Program-made: the position numbers and the translations under genes
NCBI GenBank assembly: GCA_902537945.1
Contig: CACBDG010000020.1
Coordinates: forward strand, 1-32,336
From: an uncultured SAR116 cluster alpha proteobacterium
GTDB taxonomy: Bacteria > Pseudomonadota > Alphaproteobacteria > Puniceispirillales > Marisalimonadaceae
Direction: 5' to 3'
Length of the DNA stretch: 32,336 nt
Shown here: piece after piece, positions 1 through 7,426 of the stretch
Layout: every line of letters starts with the position of its first letter
How positions within the stretch are numbered: position 1 is the first letter of the stretch
Notes under the pieces: model-generated
What the model saw: only the letters and a program-made list of their open reading frames with translations
Told to the model about the DNA's origin: nothing
The model's database searches: none

Positions 1-753
1 GGATACCCTGGAATGCCCGGACCGATGGGTGGCCCAATGGATATGGGCGGTGGAATGATGCCAGGGATGCCTGGTCCGATGGGTGGTCCAATGGATATGG
101 GCGGTGGAATGATGCCTGGTATGCCAGGCCCGATGGCTGGAATGCCAGGTGGACCAGGATTTTACGGTGCACCACCAAATGATGTCCCTTTTCCAGACCC
201 TATTCCTGGAGAAAATAATCCACAGCCAGGCCAAAATCCACTTCCAGGAGGTAATCCTCCTTCAAATACAACAGCAGTTTCTGATTTTTCTCAAGTAACC
301 GGTGGTTATGGTCCACAAATGTTATCAAATGGTGGTTTTAATAACGTTACATTTAAATATGATTCGATAACTGTAGACCAATTAAATGGTGAATTATCTG
401 GTGATACTATTAATGGAGGTTTTTATAGAGGACCAGGTGATTTTAATAGTGGTCCAACTTTTGGATTAGGCCCCAATGATATGCTTAAGTTCGATAATAA
501 TTTAGCAATAAGTTATAATGGAACTTTATTCACAGATTTTGGAAGCGACCAAATTATATCCTCATCTAGTTCTTTTGTTGGTGGAGGTGGTTTAGAATTT
601 GGACTACTTGATATATCTGGTAATATGATTGTAGCCTTTGACAGAGATACAAGTGGTACTTTCAGTGCTGGTGATTTAGTTCTTGATGTTCAAGACGATA
701 TAACTTCAGCTACATACAATGCGAGTAACGATGTGTTTTCATTTAGTGTTTAA
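1..753 (+). CDS. Met/Gly/Pro-rich repeat protein, probable type I secretion substrate (5' partial)
   Basis: The reading frame is open to the left edge, so the N-terminus lies outside the window; the first Met codon inside it, at 13, is part of a repeat and need not be the start. About 50 visible residues are a collagen-like Met/Gly/Pro repeat, followed by a Pro/Asn linker and a roughly 155-residue Gly/Ser/Asp/Asn-rich domain. Near the end is an EF-hand-like calcium loop, DRDTSGTFSAGD (Asp at loop positions 1, 3 and 12), and the protein ends in a short hydrophobic tail, VFSFSV. No cysteine is visible. Type I substrates commonly carry Asp/Gly-rich calcium-binding C-termini and uncleaved C-terminal signals, and an ABC exporter starts 6 bp downstream of the stop, followed by an HlyD-type adaptor. 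Secretion by that pair is therefore my inference. The function of the secreted protein is unknown; metal binding or a surface or matrix role are possible. Confidence 0.7.
   Translation, partial: GYPGMPGPMGGPMDMGGGMMPGMPGPMGGPMDMGGGMMPGMPGPMAGMPGGPGFYGAPPNDVPFPDPIPGENNPQPGQNPLPGGNPPSNTTAVSDFSQVTGGYGPQMLSNGGFNNVTFKYDSITVDQLNGELSGDTINGGFYRGPGDFNSGPTFGLGPNDMLKFDNNLAISYNGTLFTDFGSDQIISSSSSFVGGGGLEFGLLDISGNMIVAFDRDTSGTFSAGDLVLDVQDDITSATYNASNDVFSFSV
13..120 (+). repeat. Two in-frame 54-bp tandem repeats coding an 18-residue Met-rich unit
   Basis: Units 13-66 and 67-120 both encode MPGPMGGPMDMGGGMMPG. They differ at five positions, all synonymous third positions. A degenerate partial third unit (MPGPMAGMPGGPG) follows from 121. 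Six of 18 residues in each unit are Met. The array may extend left of the window. Confidence 0.95.
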
Positions 754-759
754 ATGTAA

Positions 760-2337
760 ATGCAAATTTACAAAAGATTAGATTTATTAATAGCATCTTT
801 TCTAATTAATGTATTAGGTCTTGCAATACCTGTTTATATTATACACTCGATTAATAGGTATTTAGGTAATGGTAACTTCGATACTCTTATTTTTCTAACA
901 ATAACTGTAATAATTGCTGCAATTCTTGAGTATTTAATAAGAAAATATAGAAAATTCATTTTAATAAAAATTAATGATCAAAACCTATTTTCAACAAAAG
1001 AATCACAAAATGAAAATTTTTTTCAAAATGAAACAATTGACAAACAACTAGACCGTTTAAAATCATTACCTAAAAATTACGATTTTAATATGCAGATTAG
1101 CTTTTTAGATGTTCCATATATTCTTCTGTTTTCGGTAGTTATTTATTTATTATCTCCATTAATTTTTTTTTTATATATATTTTTAGCAATCATAATCCTA
1201 ACCATTTCCCTTTTTTATAAAATAAGTAAAAACAAACAATTTAAAAATTTAAATGATTTAAGCAGAGAGTATTCTAGTTACGAACATAAATTCAAAAAAA
1301 ATTTTGTGAATTTTAAAGTCAATTCAATTTTTTATAAAACTTTAAGCACGCTAAAAAAAAAGCAAGTTGAAATTGCTAATAAAAAGAATTTGTTAGATTC
1401 TAATGGTTATGATTTTGAAACTTTAAATTCTCTCTTATTGAATGTTCTTATAATTTTTGTTGTGATGATCTCTTTGATAGAAATTAATAGAGGAGATATG
1501 CAAATATCAAGTATGATTGCTCTTAATATTTTAGTTGTTAGAGCATTATTACCAGTAAAATTAATACCTAATATAATGTTCTATCATAGTTCATTAAATA
1601 ATGACCAAAGATATCAAGATGACATCTCTAAAAGTAAATTAAAATTTGAAAATCTTAAACCCATTAAAAATTTAAAATTAAATAATATTAGTTATATGTA
1701 TCAAAGCTCAACATTGCCATTGTTTAATCAATTTTCAATAGACTTTTCTAAAGGTATAACAACAGTCATAACAGGTGAAAATGGATCTGGTAAGTCAACT
1801 TTGTTTAATATCATTTGTGGTGCATTAATACCTTTAAATGGAACAATACAAATTAATGGGGTAGATATTGATAGAAGACAACAAAATAATATAACTGAAC
1901 TTTCTTCTATTATTAACCAAAATCCTATCTTTAAGAATGATACAATTATGGAATGCATAGAAGACTCAAAGGACAAGCAAGAAAAGTATAATCTTGAAGA
2001 TTTACTAATCAAATGTAATTTAAATTCGTTTTTTGATGATAAAAATGAGGGTGTTAACCTTAATCTTAATAAAAATGAAAATATTATTTCATTAGGGATT
2101 AAAAAAAGAATAGCACTTGCTCAAGTCTTATACAAAGATTCGGAAATAATTATTTTTGATGAACCTACAGAAGGTTGTGATAAGAAAACATGTCAAGTAA
2201 TTTATAATTTCTTAAATGAAAAAATTGCTGAAAATAAAATAGTTATTATTTTTTCAAATGATCCATTTATTATTCAAGGAGCTCAAGTTGTAATAGAATT
2301 AAAAAAAGGCAATAAACCAATTTATTTAAAAAAATAA
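760..2337 (+). CDS. Type I secretion ABC exporter (permease-ATPase fusion) with atypical ATPase motifs
   Basis: This 525-residue protein has an N-terminal transmembrane domain (hydrophobic spans near residues 8-30, 39-58, 118-155, 222-240 and 250-270) followed by an ABC ATPase domain from about residue 305, the PrtD/LapB/HlyB arrangement without an N-terminal C39-type domain. Walker A is GENGSGKST (339-347), a Q-loop reads INQNP, and Walker B is IIIFDEP with D467 and E468. The ABC signature, normally LSGGQ, reads ISLGIKKR (S444, L445, G446, I447). The switch-loop His is replaced: the segment reads IIFSNDP with N500 at the expected place. The D-loop is EGCD rather than SALD. It probably exports the upstream repeat protein with the downstream HlyD-type adaptor. 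A start at 760, 6 bp after the substrate stop, suggests cotranscription. Whether the ATPase hydrolyses ATP normally is uncertain given the three departures. Confidence 0.85.
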   Translation: MQIYKRLDLLIASFLINVLGLAIPVYIIHSINRYLGNGNFDTLIFLTITVIIAAILEYLIRKYRKFILIKINDQNLFSTKESQNENFFQNETIDKQLDRLKSLPKNYDFNMQISFLDVPYILLFSVVIYLLSPLIFFLYIFLAIIILTISLFYKISKNKQFKNLNDLSREYSSYEHKFKKNFVNFKVNSIFYKTLSTLKKKQVEIANKKNLLDSNGYDFETLNSLLLNVLIIFVVMISLIEINRGDMQISSMIALNILVVRALLPVKLIPNIMFYHSSLNNDQRYQDDISKSKLKFENLKPIKNLKLNNISYMYQSSTLPLFNQFSIDFSKGITTVITGENGSGKSTLFNIICGALIPLNGTIQINGVDIDRRQQNNITELSSIINQNPIFKNDTIMECIEDSKDKQEKYNLEDLLIKCNLNSFFDDKNEGVNLNLNKNENIISLGIKKRIALAQVLYKDSEIIIFDEPTEGCDKKTCQVIYNFLNEKIAENKIVIIFSNDPFIIQGAQVVIELKKGNKPIYLKK

Positions 2338-2368
2338 ATTTCTACGAAAATTATTAAGGTTTGTAATT

Positions 2369-3637
2369 ATGTTAAATGCTCAAATAACTATTTTTTTAAT
2401 TTTTTCTCTTTTAGTAACATTCTTGTTTTATGCAAATAAAACTCCCGTTGAGATATCTACAAAAGTTCAAGGAGAAATAAAACCTTTTGGTAATATTAGA
2501 AAAATACAAAATCTTGAAGGTGGAATTATAAAAAAAATCTATGTAAAGGAGGGGGGTAAAGTAAAGCAAGGAGATATTTTATTAGATTTAGAGATGATTA
2601 TTTCAGAATCTGAGGTTGGTGAAATAAATTCAAGGTTAGCTTTTCTTGAAACAGAAATTCTTTTCCTAAAAACAATTCTCAAAAGTGACTCTTCAATTGA
2701 AAATATTAAAATTAATAAAAAATATCCTGAAATTTTTGAAGCTTCAAGAATTCAATATAATTCATTGCAAAGTAAAATTAAAACTAAATTAAAAATAGAA
2801 CAAAAAAAAATTGATAATATTCGTAAAACTAAAAAACTGCTTCAAAGCAAACTTAAAACTAAAAAAAAATCAGTTCAGATAATTAATAGTCAAATTGAAA
2901 TTAGCGAAGATCTTTTAAAGGAAGGAATTACAAGTAAAATCAAACATTTAGATCTAATCAAAGAAAGACAATATATTTTTACTGATATTAATGATATTGA
3001 AAAAGAAATAGATTTTATAAATGCACAATCTATTAATATAAAATTACAAATGGAAAATATTAAAAAAGAACACATATCCCAAATGAGTGAGAAATATCAA
3101 TCTTATATAGAAGAGAGATCAAAATATAATAATAGATTAAAAAGATATAAAGATAAACTATTAAGAAAAGTAATTAAGTCTCCAATAACAGGTATTATTC
3201 AAGAAATTAATTTTTATACTCAAGGAGGAGTTGTCAAGCCTGGTGAAGAAATAATGTCAATAGTTCCTCAAGACGAACAACTTATTGTAGAAGCCAAATT
3301 ACCAGTATCAGATATAGGATATGTTAACTTGTCTCAAGAAGTCTTGGTTAGACTTCAAGGGAATGAAGGTTTTGCATATGCTCCTATAAACGGCAAAATA
3401 AGCTTTATTAGTCCAGATACAAAACCAGGCGAAGAAGGTAAGTCCTTTTATGTAATACATATTAAAACAGACTCAAAGGAATTTTATAATAAAGGAAAAA
3501 ATTATCTTCTTTATCCAGGATTAATTGTTGATTGTAATATAATAGTTGGAAAAAGAACTTTGCTTGAAAATTTTTTAATACCTTTCAAAAGATTTAAAAA
3601 TAACTCCTTTACAGAAAATGTATGGTTTTATAAATAA
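2369..3637 (+). CDS. HlyD-family periplasmic adaptor (membrane fusion protein) of the type I secretion system
   Basis: The 422-residue product has one N-terminal membrane span (about residues 4-21), then a split lipoyl-like domain. The first half is around residues 45-65 (IQNLEGGIIKKIYVKEG, QGDILLDLE) and the second begins near residue 271 (SPITGIIQEI). They are separated by about 190 residues of Lys/Glu/Ile-rich, probably coiled-coil hairpin. A beta-barrel region follows (IVEAKLPVSDIGYV). This is the HlyD/PrtE/LapC architecture, which bridges the inner-membrane exporter to a TolC-family channel. It lies 31 bp after the ABC gene with an AAGG about 10 nt before the ATG. No TolC-like gene is in the window, so the outer-membrane partner is either further left or encoded elsewhere. 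The gene is exceptionally A-rich because of its many Lys codons. Confidence 0.9.
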   Translation: MLNAQITIFLIFSLLVTFLFYANKTPVEISTKVQGEIKPFGNIRKIQNLEGGIIKKIYVKEGGKVKQGDILLDLEMIISESEVGEINSRLAFLETEILFLKTILKSDSSIENIKINKKYPEIFEASRIQYNSLQSKIKTKLKIEQKKIDNIRKTKKLLQSKLKTKKKSVQIINSQIEISEDLLKEGITSKIKHLDLIKERQYIFTDINDIEKEIDFINAQSINIKLQMENIKKEHISQMSEKYQSYIEERSKYNNRLKRYKDKLLRKVIKSPITGIIQEINFYTQGGVVKPGEEIMSIVPQDEQLIVEAKLPVSDIGYVNLSQEVLVRLQGNEGFAYAPINGKISFISPDTKPGEEGKSFYVIHIKTDSKEFYNKGKNYLLYPGLIVDCNIIVGKRTLLENFLIPFKRFKNNSFTENVWFYK

Positions 3638-3710
3638 ATTTTTTTAATCTCTTATATATTTTGGTGTAATACTTGCTTCTTCATAATTACTTATAATTAT
3701 GGAGAATAAA

Positions 3711-3941
3711 ATGTATGGTATTAAGGTTTGGTCTTCTGAAAAAGACAATGATTGGTATTTGTTGCGAGATATGAATGACGGCGTAGTTCATATTTGGGAT
3801 AAAAAAGAAGAAGTAGAGCAAGTACAAAAAAATTTAAGTTGCAAGAAATCTGCGATTACAAAAATCATGTCAAGTACTCTAATTGACAAAGCTTTAAATA
3901 AACGAAAAGAAGAGTTAAACTTAAAATATTTACTTAAATAA
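3711..3941 (+). CDS. Small hypothetical protein (76 aa)
   Basis: I do not recognise this family. The product begins MYGIKVW and contains a Trp/Asp-rich first half (WYLLRDMNDG, VHIWDKKEE) and a Lys-rich second half; no membrane span or signal peptide is visible. An upstream in-frame ATG exists at 3699. I prefer the ATG at 3711 because GGAG (3701-3704) lies 6 nt before it, an ideal Shine-Dalgarno distance, whereas 3699 has no such site. It is 73 bp after the HlyD-type gene on the same strand, so it could be the tail of that operon or stand alone. The first half is reminiscent of short proteins with an alternating aromatic beta-strand pattern, but no function can be assigned. Confidence 0.7.
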   Translation: MYGIKVWSSEKDNDWYLLRDMNDGVVHIWDKKEEVEQVQKNLSCKKSAITKIMSSTLIDKALNKRKEELNLKYLLK

Positions 3942-3997
3942 AAATAAAATTCTTAATTTTTTCTGTTTTAGCTAATCTTTTATGTTAAATATTATCT

Positions 3998-5041
3998 ATG
4001 TATTTTATTAAAAAAAATATCATAGGCATTATTACGATTACAAGTTTAGTTGCTTTATCAATCTTAATAAATCAATATTTATCCTCAAAAAACATATTAA
4101 TCTCATCTGCCTTCATATGTATTTTTTTAGGATTAATTGCAGGAAACATTTTTTCTTCTAAAAAAATCCAGCCATTTGTAAGTTTTTGTTTAAAAAAATT
4201 ATTAAGAATTGGAATAGCTTTGCTTGGTTTAAGTTTAAGCCTATCAGAGCTTTTTAATTATGGTTCTACAGCTGTTTTGTTAATTGTCATAAATATTATA
4301 ATAGCATTTCTGATTATAAAATATTTGTGTAATTTATTCAAAATACCAAATGTTTTAGGTTATTTAATTACAATGGGAACTTGCATTTGTGGAGTAACAG
4401 CAGTTATTGCAACCTCTTCAATTATCAAAGCTGACAAAGACCAAACTAGTTATGCAGTAGGGATTGTAACATTGTTTGGAATTATTGCTGTGTTTTTTTA
4501 TCCTTACCTAGCAAACTTTTATTTTTACTTATCCCCAGATCTAGCAGGTATTTTTCTAGGTTCAGCAATTCATGATACCGCTCAAGTAAGTGCAGCAGGA
4601 ATTATTTATTCAGAAATGTATAATAGTGAAGAAACTCTAAATTCAGCTATAACTACTAAACTATTAAGAAATTCATTTTTAATCTTATTAATTCCATTGA
4701 TAGCTTATTTGTATAACAAAGAAAAAAAAATTGATGTCAAAAATTCATTCAAGGACTTTTTTCCATTTTTTGTTTTGGGATTTATAATGTTGTGTTTTGC
4801 AAGAACATTAGGAGATTTTTTATTTCTTGATAGCGACTTGTCAAATCTTTGGAGTAATTTATTAATGTTTCTAAAAGAAATTTCAATTTACTGTATATTA
4901 TTTTCTATGGTAGCTCTTGGCCTTCAATCGAATATTAAAAGTATGTTTTCATTAGGTATAAAGCCTTTCATAGTTGGATTTTCAGCTTCTTTTATAGTTG
5001 GATTGTTAAGTATTATTTACCTTTTGATATTAAACGTTTAA
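3998..5041 (+). CDS. yeiH: YeiH/UPF0324-family membrane protein (putative sulfate exporter family)
   Basis: The 347-residue polytopic protein has about ten hydrophobic spans. It carries the family-typical segments GTCICGVTAVIA (residues 127-138), the following stretch around ADKDQTSYAVGIVTLFG, and HDTAQVSAAG (192-201). These match the Cons_hypoth698/UPF0324 family, whose length is usually 330-350 residues. Members are often annotated as putative sulfate exporters, sometimes linked to taurine or sulfite metabolism, but the substrate is not established for most. No sulfur-metabolism gene is adjacent here, so the window gives no support for a particular substrate. No clear ribosome-binding site precedes the ATG. 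It is 56 bp after the small hypothetical gene and 35 bp before the 2OG oxygenase. Confidence 0.85.
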   Translation: MYFIKKNIIGIITITSLVALSILINQYLSSKNILISSAFICIFLGLIAGNIFSSKKIQPFVSFCLKKLLRIGIALLGLSLSLSELFNYGSTAVLLIVINIIIAFLIIKYLCNLFKIPNVLGYLITMGTCICGVTAVIATSSIIKADKDQTSYAVGIVTLFGIIAVFFYPYLANFYFYLSPDLAGIFLGSAIHDTAQVSAAGIIYSEMYNSEETLNSAITTKLLRNSFLILLIPLIAYLYNKEKKIDVKNSFKDFFPFFVLGFIMLCFARTLGDFLFLDSDLSNLWSNLLMFLKEISIYCILFSMVALGLQSNIKSMFSLGIKPFIVGFSASFIVGLLSIIYLLILNV

Positions 5042-5076
5042 ATTGATCTTAATAATAACATTACTACGGTTGAGTT

Positions 5077-5715
5077 ATGGCTATTTTAAAAAACGATAAA
5101 AGTCCTAATTTTTTTGCTCCTTTTGGTCCTACAATGGGATACTTCAAAATGCCAACTGAAATGATAAATTTTTTAAATGAAAGTATGGATAAAAAACTTG
5201 ATGATTTTTCGGATTATCTGGTAGGTAAAGTTAGCCAAGAGTTACATTTTGACAAAGAAACTAGAAAGTATGCTAGTGAAAAATTATTTAATTTTGTTGT
5301 AGATTACCACCAATACACAAAAAACAGAAATTCATTTGGTGAACATAATTTAGATTTAAATAAAAAGCCATATTTAGATGTAACAGCTGCATGGTTTGTT
5401 AGACAGTTTGAAAATGAATATAATCCTATGCATATTCATGATAATTGTACATTGTCTAGTGTCGGTTATTTAAAACTTCCTGAAGGTATAGATAAAGAAT
5501 GGGAAGAAGATTATAAAGATCACTATCCTGCAAATGGGCATATTAATTTTGTATATGGATCAACCGGTTTATATTCTTGTTCAAATTTCTTAGTAAAACC
5601 TCAAGTTGGTGATTTTTATATTTTTCCTAGTTATTTGTTTCACGGTGTATATCCATTCTATACTAAAGGTGAAAGAAGATCATTCAGTATGAATATGACC
5701 TTTAGTATGGTATGA
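5077..5715 (+). CDS. 2OG-Fe(II) oxygenase family protein (2OG-FeII_Oxy_5 type)
   Basis: The 212-residue protein resembles the putative 2OG-Fe(II) oxygenase family widespread in marine bacteria and cyanophages. The jelly-roll metal site is visible: HIHDN with candidate iron ligands H119 or H121 and D122, then the strand SSVGYLKLPEG, and the distal His H189 in FPSYLFHGVYPF. R200 or R201 in GERRSFSMNMTF is the expected 2-oxoglutarate carboxylate-binding Arg. The family typically uses HxH or HxD at the first site, so the exact ligand set needs a structural alignment. Substrate is unknown; members are suspected to hydroxylate proteins or small molecules. It follows yeiH by 35 bp on the same strand and converges on the BT1-type transporter with a 22-bp gap. 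Confidence 0.8.
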   Translation: MAILKNDKSPNFFAPFGPTMGYFKMPTEMINFLNESMDKKLDDFSDYLVGKVSQELHFDKETRKYASEKLFNFVVDYHQYTKNRNSFGEHNLDLNKKPYLDVTAAWFVRQFENEYNPMHIHDNCTLSSVGYLKLPEGIDKEWEEDYKDHYPANGHINFVYGSTGLYSCSNFLVKPQVGDFYIFPSYLFHGVYPFYTKGERRSFSMNMTFSMV

Positions 5716-5737
5716 TATAGTTCAATTTTTATTTTAT

Positions 5738-7333
5738 TTAATATGACAGCAATTTCAATTTTTTGACAATGTATGTTACTAAAATTGGAATAGTTAAAGT
5801 TAAGGTACATACGATAATTAATAAAATGCCAAGATCTGAATAGTCTGCTGGTGTTTTTATTATTCCCAAATCATTTTTCACTTCTCTAGTTATTACATAT
5901 AGTTGATTTAAATATTTAGTACCTAAATTACTTGCTGAGAGAGCTAAATTAGTAAAGCTAGCTAAAACAGCAAAGAATGTAGCTTTCAAATGATTAGGTG
6001 CTGACTGAGCTATCCAAGCGAGAATAGGTATCATTGAAACTTGACCTAACGGACTCTCTAGTGCTGTATTAAAAATAGCGATAAAACGAGCATCAACTAA
6101 CCCATTTGTAAGTTTTGATGTGAACTCATGAAACCCATAAAACATTGCAATTGATGGTAAAATGAAGAAAGAGCCAGCAATAGAAAGTATAACTATTAAT
6201 CTAGTCATTGAAGACTTTTCCATTAAGGGCCTTAAAACAAATATACCTAAAATAGTAAGGAAAGATGCTATTAATCCAAGTAATGACAAAAACTCTTGAT
6301 CAAAACCTAAAATATCTATTTCAAACCAACTTCCTCCTTGTCCAACACCTGGCATTGCTCTGAACACAAATATAATTATAGCAGTTCCAATTAACATTTT
6401 TTTGGCATTAGCATCTAATTCGTTTGATAACTTAAATAATAAAAACAAAATTATTATAAATGAACCGATGAAAACGATTTCTTGTGAAAGAGCCATTTTA
6501 GAAGTTCCAACAAGTAGAGTAAATATTACAAAAAATATAGAGCCTATTATGATTAATAAATTGGGCTTAGTTACTTCTTGAATATTAAATATTATATTTG
6601 CAGCTTTTACAGGATTAATACCATTACCAATAAGTAATTTATATCTCTTTTGTTGATTAAAATATGATAAAAGTATACCCGATACTGATATAGTAGGTAC
6701 TATTAAAGAATATAAGTAAATATTTCCATATGCCGTGACTTTTTCTAATTCGGTCATATCTGAAGAGTTTGAAAAAACAAATAAATTTATCATAGATACA
6801 AGCAATGTACCAAAAATAATAGAGACTCTTCCAAGAAGTTGCATTGAAATATTCATAGATTTCAATTCATTAAAACTTATTTCATTTCCTTGATCATCAG
6901 TTTTAGGCACAGCCTCAACTGTCATTGCGTCAGCAACAACGTCTTGTAAAACAAATCCAATAGGTGCAAGTAAAGTTGAAATGACGAACCATGTTTCTGC
7001 ATTAAAAATAGCGATCATTTCAGATTTATATTGAATAAGAAAAAACATAATTATGCTACTAGCTGCCATTACTAAAGCTCCTAGTATCACGAGAATAGAT
7101 TTAAATTTCCAAAGTATATCAACCAAGTGTCCCAAAGGCATTTTTAATACCCACGGAAGACCAGCCCAAAAACCTAATCCAGCAAGAAAAACAGCAGACA
7201 AATCCAAATATTCTTTTACAAAAAATAGACCTACTATATTTGTAATTCCTGACACACCTGCAGCTAAATAAATCATTAAAGGTGGAACGAAGGAAAATTT
7301 AAAAGAACCAAAAATTTTATAAAAATTTTTCAT
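5738..7333 (-). CDS. BT1/folate-biopterin transporter-like MFS protein
   Basis: This 531-residue protein has about 12 hydrophobic segments. The first half contains LPWVLKMPLGHLVDIL (residues 59-74), matching the BT1-type segment that follows helix 2, and QDVVADAMTVEAVP (130-143), matching the DVVADALVVE signature of the BT1 family (folate-biopterin transporter family, PF03092). Characterised BT1 members carry folates, biopterin, S-adenosylmethionine or related compounds, but bacterial members are largely untested, so the substrate is inference. Between halves is a cytoplasmic loop (residues about 145-160 and 225-245) rich in charged residues. The gene lies alone on the minus strand between convergent (2OG oxygenase) and divergent (cyclase) neighbours. 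Confidence 0.7.
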   Translation of the reverse strand: MKNFYKIFGSFKFSFVPPLMIYLAAGVSGITNIVGLFFVKEYLDLSAVFLAGLGFWAGLPWVLKMPLGHLVDILWKFKSILVILGALVMAASSIIMFFLIQYKSEMIAIFNAETWFVISTLLAPIGFVLQDVVADAMTVEAVPKTDDQGNEISFNELKSMNISMQLLGRVSIIFGTLLVSMINLFVFSNSSDMTELEKVTAYGNIYLYSLIVPTISVSGILLSYFNQQKRYKLLIGNGINPVKAANIIFNIQEVTKPNLLIIIGSIFFVIFTLLVGTSKMALSQEIVFIGSFIIILFLLFKLSNELDANAKKMLIGTAIIIFVFRAMPGVGQGGSWFEIDILGFDQEFLSLLGLIASFLTILGIFVLRPLMEKSSMTRLIVILSIAGSFFILPSIAMFYGFHEFTSKLTNGLVDARFIAIFNTALESPLGQVSMIPILAWIAQSAPNHLKATFFAVLASFTNLALSASNLGTKYLNQLYVITREVKNDLGIIKTPADYSDLGILLIIVCTLTLTIPILVTYIVKKLKLLSY

Positions 7334-7426
7334 TTAATTAACCTTAAAGTTTTGTATCATTTCAAGATAAATGTAATTATATTTATATAAAGAATATACT
7401 ATTAAAATAATTGGGGTCTCCTAATA

